33,207 bases of DNA from contig MFSU01000052.1 in the NCBI GenBank assembly GCA_001785115.1, positions 1-33,207 on the forward strand, given 5' to 3'. This stretch comes from Candidatus Muproteobacteria bacterium RBG_16_65_34 (GTDB lineage: Bacteria > Pseudomonadota > Gammaproteobacteria > Acidiferrobacterales > Sulfurifustaceae). Under the pieces are notes generated by a model. It worked only from the letters and a program-made list of their open reading frames with translations. It was not told where the DNA came from and ran no database searches. Positions 26,679-33,207 of the stretch are shown piece after piece (position 1 is the stretch's first letter; each line of letters opens with the position of its first letter). A program made the position numbers and the translations under genes.

Positions 26679-26730
26679 GACCTTTCGTCGGTACTGCGAT
26701 CTTGGGGCAGACAAGATACTCTATACTAAT

Positions 26731-26803
26731 GGAACCTCTAAAAATGCATTCGCATAAGATTGTTTGCGGCAAGATGTCTTGGTGTTGAATTTCCAGAGGT
26801 ACG
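26731..26803 (+). repeat. imperfect inverted repeat in the slt leader
   Basis: GGAACCTCTAAAAATG near 26731 resembles the reverse complement of TTTCCAGAGGTAC near 26803 (shared ACCTCT). The arms are loose. A TATACT at 26722-26727 just outside may be the -10 of slt. Could be a small palindromic insertion; weak. Confidence 0.35.
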
Positions 26804-26815
26804 CTAAAAGCTAAA

Positions 26816-28761
26816 ATGACGTTCCGACTCCGGGGTGCGTTTCTTCTGTGGACTTTGCTGGCGGCCTGGCCCGCGGCCCTGCCGGCAATGGGGTTTTTGG
26901 TCAGTGAAGAAGAACAGCGCCGCGACTACCTTGCGGCCCAGACCGCCATCCGCGCCGGCAATATCTCCAAGTTTCAGTCTCTGCTGAAAAGCCTCGACGG
27001 CTACATCCTGCACGGCTACCTCGAGTACGAATACCTGAAAGACCGGGTGGCGACGACGCCGGCGCCGGAGCTGCACCGCTTCCTCGAGGACAACGCCCAG
27101 GCCCCGATCGCCGACACCATCCGCAAGAAGTGGCTGCACCAGCTCGCCGCCCGCGGCGACTGGAACACCTTCCTCGCCGAATACAAGGACATCGACGACG
27201 ACCCCGAGCTCGCGTGCGTGCGCCTGGCGCAGCTCCTGCGCGGGAGCGAAGAGCAGGCCGCGCTCATGATCGAGATCGAAAAACTCTGGCGCACGGGCAA
27301 GCGACTGCCCGCGGCCTGCGAGCCGGTGTTCGCCGTCTGGCGCAAGGCCGGGCACATGACGCGCGAGCGGGTGTGGGAGCGCATCCGGCTCGCCATGGAG
27401 TCGCGTAATCTCGTGCTCGCCGGCGAGCTCGCGCCGTATCTCGATCCCCGCGAGCGCGTTTGGGTCGCCCGCTGGCAGGCCATGCACCGCGATCCGGTGC
27501 GCGGGCTCCAGGGCGTTAATTATCCCGTGGACACGCCGGTTGCGCGCATGGTGGTCACGCACGGTGTGGTGCGGCTCGCGCACCGCGATCCCGAGGAGGC
27601 GATGCGCCGCTGGGAGGCGCTCAAGGGCCGCTACCAGTTCTTCGGCGAGGACGACAATTACGTCCTGCGCTACATCGGCATCCTCGCGGCGCAGAATCAT
27701 TCGCCCCTGGCGCTCAAGTGGCTCGCCGCGGTGTCGGCGGACCCGAACGACGAGAACCTGCGCCTCTGGCGCGTGCACGCGGCGCTGCGCGCCGGCGACT
27801 GGGAGATGGCGAAGAGCTTCGTCGCGGGGCTTACCGAGGAGCAGCAGAAGCAGCAGCAGTGGCGCTACTGGAAGGCGCGTATCCTGGAGGGGACCGGCGA
27901 GCAGAAGCAGGCCGAGCGGCTCTACGCCGGGCTCTCGCGCGAGCGCGGCTACTACGGCTTCCTCGCGGCGGACCGCGTGGGCGCGGATTACTCCATGCAG
28001 CACCAGCCCGTCGAGGCGAGCCCGGAGGAGGTGAGCACCGTGCTCGCGCGCCCGGGCATCCAGATGGCACAGGAGCTCTACCTCATGGGCCAGGTTCTGG
28101 ATGCGCGCCGGCAGTGGAGCTGGATCGTGCGGCGCATGAACAATCGCGAGCTCGCGGTGGCGGCGGTGATCGCGCGCCACTGGGGCTGGTACGACCGCGC
28201 CATCCTCACGGTGAGCAAGAGCGATCATCAAGACGACCTCGATCTGCGCTTCCCGATCCTCTACCGCGACACGATCGAGGCGAACGCCAGTCTCCACGGC
28301 GTCGATCCCGGCTGGGTCTACGGCGTGGTGCGCCAGGAATCGGCCTTCGTGGTGGACGCGCGTTCCCAGGCCGGGGCCTTGGGCCTGATGCAGCTCATGC
28401 CGCAGACCGGCCGCCTCACGGGGCGCAAGCTCAACCTGAACATCCGCAGCAACCAGGCGCTGCTCAACATCGAGAACAATCTGCTTCTGGGCGTGGGCTA
28501 TCTAAAAGAAGTCCTCACGCGCAACAACGGCCATCAGGCGCTCGCCACCGCCGCCTACAACGCCGGCCCCAATCGCATCGGCGCCTGGATGCCGCAGGGC
28601 GAGCCCCTGGATGCGGACATCTGGGTCGAGACCATCCCGTTCAACGAGACCCGCGATTACGTCAAGAACGTGATGGCCTTCACCACCGTCTACGACTACC
28701 GCCTGGGCATCCGGCCCACCCGTATTTCCGCGCGCATGCCGCAGGTCGTGCCGGCCAAGGA

Positions 28762-28765
<4 letters not shown>
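26816..28765 (+). CDS. slt: soluble lytic murein transglycosylase (Slt70-like)
   Basis: Periplasmic GH23 transglycosylase that cleaves glycan strands with 1,6-anhydro product. It is 649 residues, like Slt70. Signal peptide at 1-~24 (FLLWTLLAAWPAALPA). The alpha-superhelical U-shaped domain covers ~30-470. The catalytic domain covers ~480-630, with E508 in VVRQESAF and the conserved GALGLMQLMPQT and AYNAGPNR motifs. ATG 26816 has only a distant AGAGG. The stop codon TAG lies at the first unit of the heptamer array. Confidence 0.95.
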
Positions 28766-28870
<105 letters not shown>

Positions 28871-28935
28871 GGCGGAGTGCGTTATAGTATTCAGCCGTTG
28901 CCTCGCTACTCGCCACTCGAAACTAGCTGCTGCCT

Positions 28936-29940
28936 ATGAAGATATGCATTTTGGGCGGAACCGGCTTCGTCGGCAGCCGCCTCGCCGCGCGCCTCTGCGA
29001 ACAGGGCCACCAAGTCTGGATTCCCACGCGCCGGTTGATGCGTCACCGGGAGCTCTCGGTGTTGCCAACCGTGCAGCTCATCGAGGGCGACGTGCACAAC
29101 CCGGCGTTCCTGGCCCGGTTGTTCGCGGGCGATGCGCCGGGGAGCGCCATGGCCGCGGGCGGCCGGGCGCCGGGAGCGGCCATGGACGCGGTGATCAACC
29201 TCGTCGGCATCCTGAACGAGAAGGGCCACAGCGGGCGGGGCTTCGCGCACGCCCATGCGGATCTGCCGGCCAAGGTGGTGGAGGCGTGCCGCAAGGCGGG
29301 CGTCAAGCGTCTGCTGCACATGAGCGCGCTCAACGCCGCGCTCTCCGCGCCGAGTCATTACCTGCGCACCAAGGCGATGGGCGAAGACGCGGCGCACCGC
29401 GCCCACGGGCCGGAGCTCGCGGTAACGAGCTTTCGCCCCTCGGTGATCTTCGGCCCGGGCGATTCCTTCACCAACCGCTTCGCGCAGCTCCTCAGGCTCT
29501 CGCCGTTCGTGTTCCCGCTCGCCTGCCCGAACGCGCGCTTTCAGCCGGTCTACATCGAGGATGTGGTGCAGGCCTTCATTGCCGCGCTCGAAAACCACAA
29601 GACCTTCGGGCAGCGTTACGACCTCTGCGGCCCCAAGGCTTACACGTTCAAGGAGATCGTCGAATACCTCGCGCGCCTGCTCGGCCGGCGCACGCGCATC
29701 GTCGGCTTGAACGACACGCTCTCGTACCTGCAAGCCGTCGCGATGGAGTTCGTGCCGGGCAAGCCGTTTTCCCTCGACAACTACCGCTCGCTCAAACTCG
29801 ACAGCGTCTGCCCCAAGGGCTTCCCGGAAGTCTTCGGCCTCACGCCCGCAAGCCTCGAGCAGATCGTCCCGGGCTATCTCGGCCGCGACAACGACCAGGC
29901 GCGCTACGCCGCACTGCGCGGCCTCGCCGGCAGACGCTAA
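28936..29940 (+). CDS. atypical SDR, complex I NDUFA9-subunit-like NAD(P)-binding protein
   Basis: 334 residues. Rossmann motif GGTGFVGSRLA at residues 7-17, then VINLVGILNE, which is typical of the NDUFA9-like atypical SDRs, and HMSALNA and YLRTKAMGE in place of the usual active-site serine and YxxxK. FRPSVIFGPGDSFTNRFA is also characteristic. Bacterial members are linked to quinone or electron-transport functions, but the reaction is not established. A short low-complexity stretch (GSAMAAGGRAPGAAM, ~72-86) looks like a local insertion. ATG 28936 lies after the inverted heptamer echo. Confidence 0.88.
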   Translation: MKICILGGTGFVGSRLAARLCEQGHQVWIPTRRLMRHRELSVLPTVQLIEGDVHNPAFLARLFAGDAPGSAMAAGGRAPGAAMDAVINLVGILNEKGHSGRGFAHAHADLPAKVVEACRKAGVKRLLHMSALNAALSAPSHYLRTKAMGEDAAHRAHGPELAVTSFRPSVIFGPGDSFTNRFAQLLRLSPFVFPLACPNARFQPVYIEDVVQAFIAALENHKTFGQRYDLCGPKAYTFKEIVEYLARLLGRRTRIVGLNDTLSYLQAVAMEFVPGKPFSLDNYRSLKLDSVCPKGFPEVFGLTPASLEQIVPGYLGRDNDQARYAALRGLAGRR

Positions 29941-30310
29941 AGGGAATAGACAGGATTAACAGGATTTCTCGGGATTCACAGGATAACGAAGGCCTGAATA
30001 ATAGTTTTTGCAGCAAAGGCGCAAAGAGTATTTCATCTTTGATGAACCAATGGGCTTATTGCTTGACGTTGCACTTTACCGCCGCGTTATGGCCGCACGC
30101 ATGGCTCGGCAATTCGATCGGAATTGGCAGGGGCGTTGTGTAACGTAAAGCAACGACCCCTGATTTCGCTTATCTTTACATCCTGAACAGCCGACTTTGA
30201 TGCGGTAGACTGTCTCAATTGGATTGGCACAGAAGATCTGTGTAGGTCAGTGAGGGAATACAGTGTGTGCAGTTCTTGGTAGCTGCTAACTGTGAACGGT
30301 GAGGACTACG
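29941..30310 (+). other. 370-bp boundary region between core genome and AT-richer island
   Basis: No credible gene. Starts with a single degenerate arm of the ACAGGATTA repeat family (29949-29984) that has no partner arm, then a GCAAAGGCGCAAAGAG motif related to the tpx-flank repeats. From about 29990 the base composition falls. A hairpin CAGGGGCGTTG / CAACG-A-CCCCTG lies at 30128-30162 (no T-run), and CACAG-AAGAT-CTGTG at about 30227-30241. No integrase, tRNA or clear attachment site was recognised. Confidence 0.7.
29949..29984 (+). repeat. solitary ACAGGATTA-family arm (copy 4)
   Basis: GACAGGATTAACAGGATT followed by a degenerate TCTCGGGATTCACAGGAT. The matching right arm is missing, unlike copies 1-3, suggesting truncation, perhaps by arrival of the adjacent island. 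Confidence 0.75.
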
Positions 30311-31711
30311 ATGAGACCTATAACGCAAGAAATGCTGCGGGAAATAGTTCCGGACTTCGCACAGGCTATCCGGGAAAAGAAAACCAAGACAGTTAAACCA
30401 GCGTTTGCAGTTATCAACTTTCGCGATGAAAAGTCGCAAAACTATGAACGGCCAATTGAGTCTGTACCGATCGACCTCCTTCGATATCGTAAGGACAACG
30501 GGCGGATTGCTTCTGACGTGATGAACTATGAAAAACTGAATGGCCGCTTAGACGAAAAGGATAAGGATGCCCAGCAAATTCTCCGAGGTTTCTTGGAGAA
30601 AAAGCATCCCGAAATGACCGAGATACTTATCAAGTCGATCGAGCATACTGGACAGAGCGAACCCGCAATAATCACTTGTGACGGATTCATAATTAACGGC
30701 AATCGCCGAAAAATGGTGCTTGAATCCTTGCGCAAGCGCCACCCCGGAGATGAAAAATACCAATACGTGAAAGTTGTCATACTTCCCGGTACTGGCGAAG
30801 AAGGTGGACCGCCTACTCTGTTGGAGATTGAGCGTCTCGAGAACCGCTACCAACTGCAGAGTGAGGGAAAGTCGGAGTACTATGGTTTCGATAGAGCACT
30901 ATCTATCAAGCGAAAGATGGAACTGGGGTTTTCCCTTGAAGAGCAACTGAAGGATGACCCGCGATATGTAAGGTCAACGGAGCCGGAACTTAAAAAGGCA
31001 GTTAAACAATACGAGCGTGATTACATTTTGCCTCTGGAATGCGTCGATCGTTATCTTCAGCAATTTGATCGCGAAGGCATGTACGGGACCATTTCTTCAG
31101 GGGTGTCAGACAGGGAAGGACGTTGGCAAGCATTTATTGATTACAGCAACTCTTATTCTACCCGTTTGAAAAACCAGCAGTGGCAAATTGAAAATGCTGT
31201 TGATGAAGAGGACGTAGGGGCGATTGAGGAGGCGGCATTCAAGATGATCCGACTGCGGACATTGAAGGGGCTACCAAAGATTCACCACATAATGCGGGAG
31301 TTGCCGAAGATGTGCGCTCTGAAAGACAGCCGAAAGTCAATTCTTAGCATCGCAAACGAAGTGGACTCTTCTCTTTCGTCGGACGAGCAGTTTGACGCCC
31401 AGGGGGACGCGCTATCCTTGGATGATGTTGACAAAAAGTGGGCACAACGCCATCAGCAAAAGCTGATTATGCTTACAAAGAAAGCGCTGGATTTCGCGGA
31501 ATCATCCAGGGAGAAGGAAACGCCGTTGATGCTTCTTGAGGCGGCGTTGAAAAAACTCACGCACGAAGACTTTGCTATCGAAAATATACCTCATGTGCAA
31601 TACCATGAAGCAGGAAGACTTGCACGTGAGATCCAGCAGATTGCACGGGACATCGAGCACCAGCTTTACGAAAACGAGAAAAAGCTAAAAGATTTGCACC
31701 GTAAGAAATGA
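30311..31711 (+). CDS. ParB/Srx-like N-terminal domain protein, putative defence component
   Basis: 466 residues, not assigned to a named family. The N-terminal part resembles the ParB/sulfiredoxin nuclease-like fold: PIESVPIDLLRYRKDNGRI near 55-75, then EHTGQSEPAIITCDG and INGNRRKMVLESL with G130-N131-R132-R133 at the position of the ParB GxRR motif. The remaining ~300 residues are charged and mostly helical, with no recognised helix-turn-helix. Track start GTG 30299; ATG 30311 is preferred because GAGGA lies five bases upstream. It overlaps the helicase start by ATGA. Codon use is less GC-biased than upstream genes, suggesting transfer. Plasmid partition is unlikely: no ParA is present. Confidence 0.7.
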   Translation: MRPITQEMLREIVPDFAQAIREKKTKTVKPAFAVINFRDEKSQNYERPIESVPIDLLRYRKDNGRIASDVMNYEKLNGRLDEKDKDAQQILRGFLEKKHPEMTEILIKSIEHTGQSEPAIITCDGFIINGNRRKMVLESLRKRHPGDEKYQYVKVVILPGTGEEGGPPTLLEIERLENRYQLQSEGKSEYYGFDRALSIKRKMELGFSLEEQLKDDPRYVRSTEPELKKAVKQYERDYILPLECVDRYLQQFDREGMYGTISSGVSDREGRWQAFIDYSNSYSTRLKNQQWQIENAVDEEDVGAIEEAAFKMIRLRTLKGLPKIHHIMRELPKMCALKDSRKSILSIANEVDSSLSSDEQFDAQGDALSLDDVDKKWAQRHQQKLIMLTKKALDFAESSREKETPLMLLEAALKKLTHEDFAIENIPHVQYHEAGRLAREIQQIARDIEHQLYENEKKLKDLHRKK

Positions 31712-33207
31712 GCTGCAAGGTAACTATCAGCAACGGCAGACTGGTAATTGATGACCCATCGCGGTTATTGACCGGCAGGCACCATAGCCAAATGTCCGTT
31801 TGGGGTTTCCGATATGAACCCAACACAAACTCGTACGTAGCGCGAGCGGATGAAATATACACTTTGTTGCAAAAGATCACGAAATATTTTTCGCGGTATC
31901 AAATTCCGCTAGAGCTGAGTCAAGATGTCGAATTAGCGCAGTCCGAGGTCCAACAGTCACAAGATGAGTTGAGTACTGCTCTTGAAACGGGCGCACTCTT
32001 CAAAAGCGGCGTGACCGAGCCCTTGAACGTTCGCGATTTCACGGATTTCCTAATCAGCCGGATTCCGCGCCGACTCAAAGAACACCAGGTTAAAGCTGCC
32101 CTGCATCTTCTCGCAGTCCGTAATGGAGCCAATTTTTCAGTCCCTGGAAGCGGTAAGACTACAGTTGTCTTGGCGGTCTTTGATTGGCTCAGAAGTCGCG
32201 GCGAAGTCGATTCGTTATTTGTCGTTGGACCCCCGTCGTGCTTTGCGCCGTGGCGTATGGAGTACGAGGCAGTAATTGGGAAGAAACCGTCACTCGAAAT
32301 TTTGGCAGGAGGTGACGTCGAAGATCGACAAAGCAAGTACTACGCGAGCAAGGATAATCTATCCGACCTCTATCTAACCTCTTTTCAGACGTTACAGAGG
32401 GATTGGGAGCGGGTTAAGTTGCTATTTAATCAGCGAGACGTCCGCTTTGTCTTTGTCGTTGATGAGGCGCACTATATTAAGCAGTTAAACGGTGCGTGGG
32501 CGAATGCCGTATTAACTGTTGCACAGTACGCCAGGATTCGCTGGATATTGACCGGTACCCCGTTTCCGCACTCGTATGCAGACGCCTTCAATTATTTCGA
32601 TGTTTTGTGGCCTCGATGTTCACCAATTTCTCAACACGATAGGATCAGAATCACGAACGATATTCAGAATAAAAAAGATGCTGATGCTGCACATTTGCTT
32701 AGCTCACGTATTGGGCCGCTATTTTATAGGGTCAGGAAGCGTGATCTCGGGTTGGCTCCACAGGACTTCCGCCCGCCCATGATGATCCAAATGAACAAAC
32801 ATGAGCGACATGTCTACGATTCGATCGTTGAAAAGATACGAAATCTTTCTATAGGAGATGATTTTCGAGAGTTTGAATTGCTGATTCGGCTACGACGAGG
32901 TCGCATGATGAGGCTCCGACAATGCCTATCTTATACACGACTGCTTGGAACCGCCGTTTCAGAATACAGTGAGGATTTGCTTGATGAAAAAGTGTCACTC
33001 GCTGATACGATCAAGCATTACGATGAGCTAGAATCTCCGGCAAAATTGGAAGCGGCACTCGCGCTTGTCGAGCAGTTGCGCCAGCAAGGGGAAAAAGTAG
33101 TCATTTGGTCCAATTTCGTCGAGACGCTGAAATTGCTGCGTAGACGCTTGGAGGATGCGGGTCATAGAACGGAACTTATTTACGGTGAAACACCTACCGA
33201 AACTACC
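31708..33207 (+). CDS. SNF2/DEAD-like superfamily 2 helicase, 3'-truncated by window end
   Basis: Open from ATG 31708 to the last base (500 codons, no stop), which is why the ORF track omits it. A ~120-residue N-terminal region precedes the motor. Motor motifs: LKEHQ (~123), Walker A VPGSGKTT (~145-152, lacking the usual DEMGLGKT), DEAH at 252-255 in FVVDEAHYIKQ, and LTGTPFPHS (~281). The second RecA domain begins at about 440 (SPAKLEAALALVEQL, VVIWSNFVETL) and is cut off. Likely a SNF2-type dsDNA translocase. Start codon overlaps the ParB-like stop (ATGA), so the products are probably made together and act together. Confidence 0.85.
   Translation, partial: MSCKVTISNGRLVIDDPSRLLTGRHHSQMSVWGFRYEPNTNSYVARADEIYTLLQKITKYFSRYQIPLELSQDVELAQSEVQQSQDELSTALETGALFKSGVTEPLNVRDFTDFLISRIPRRLKEHQVKAALHLLAVRNGANFSVPGSGKTTVVLAVFDWLRSRGEVDSLFVVGPPSCFAPWRMEYEAVIGKKPSLEILAGGDVEDRQSKYYASKDNLSDLYLTSFQTLQRDWERVKLLFNQRDVRFVFVVDEAHYIKQLNGAWANAVLTVAQYARIRWILTGTPFPHSYADAFNYFDVLWPRCSPISQHDRIRITNDIQNKKDADAAHLLSSRIGPLFYRVRKRDLGLAPQDFRPPMMIQMNKHERHVYDSIVEKIRNLSIGDDFREFELLIRLRRGRMMRLRQCLSYTRLLGTAVSEYSEDLLDEKVSLADTIKHYDELESPAKLEAALALVEQLRQQGEKVVIWSNFVETLKLLRRRLEDAGHRTELIYGETPTETT

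Noticed and set aside
24990-26729. 579-aa plus-strand ORF over ykgJ-like and aldehyde dehydrogenase genes
   Set aside because: Antisense shadow; both minus-strand proteins have catalytic or metal motifs.
30299-30310. Upstream GTG start for the ParB-like gene
   Set aside because: ATG 30311 has GAGGA at proper spacing; the GTG overlaps that ribosome site.
30311-31711. Plasmid or chromosome partition ParB
   Set aside because: No ParA neighbour, no helix-turn-helix recognised, and the gene is coupled to a SNF2 helicase.

Overview
The window is GC-rich chromosomal DNA, densely coded, with proteobacterial gene families throughout: glycine cleavage genes with a split P-protein, an L-Ara4N lipid A set, Lgt, CsrA, Slt and DgkA. 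This points to a gammaproteobacterium, possibly a sulfur-oxidiser-like environmental lineage such as Acidiferrobacterales or Ectothiorhodospiraceae. That placement is inference from gene style only. The last ~2.9 kb is visibly AT-richer with different codon use and looks acquired.

Layout. (1) 1-1616: FbpB-type iron(III) ABC permease. (2) 1657-8060: glycine cleavage locus. A promoter leads into a tandem glycine riboswitch and an intrinsic terminator, followed by gcvT, gcvH, gcvPA, a thiol peroxidase (tpx), a hicBA toxin-antitoxin module flanked by 115-bp direct repeats that carry the tpx 3' end, and gcvPB. (3) 8064-10950: dgkA, a convergent SulP transporter, and a divergent isoprenylcysteine-methyltransferase-like membrane protein. 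(4) 10969-15133: a YyaL/DUF255 thioredoxin-domain protein, divergent from an OmpR-type response regulator and its histidine kinase. (5) 15654-24414: a nine-gene run, arnT-arnE-like-arnB-arnC-arnA(formyltransferase)-arnA(decarboxylase)-arnD-PAP2-lgt, which would make and attach 4-amino-4-deoxy-L-arabinose to lipid A; ArnA is two separate genes. The adjacent two-component system is a plausible PmrAB-like regulator. (6) 24628-26678, minus strand: an aldehyde dehydrogenase, a YkgJ-type cysteine-cluster protein, a remnant of a second aldehyde dehydrogenase tail, and a CsrA with an internal insertion. (7) 26816-29940: a lytic transglycosylase, a heptanucleotide tandem array, and an atypical SDR (NDUFA9-like). 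(8) 30311-33207: a translationally coupled ParB-like protein and SNF2-type helicase, running off the window; this is a candidate defence module.

The intergenic DNA is unusually rich in palindromic elements. One family (arms CCCGCCACTAAA) forms the P3 stems of both glycine aptamers and also stands alone as a 20-bp perfect hairpin ~13.5 kb away. A second family (unit ACAGGATTA) occurs four times, twice as perfect 27- and 38-bp inverted arms. A third (unit CGCAGATAAA) occupies the gcvT leader. The two observations most worth following are the palindrome embedded in the riboswitch and the ParB-SNF2 pair. No tRNA, rRNA, CRISPR array or intact insertion sequence was seen.
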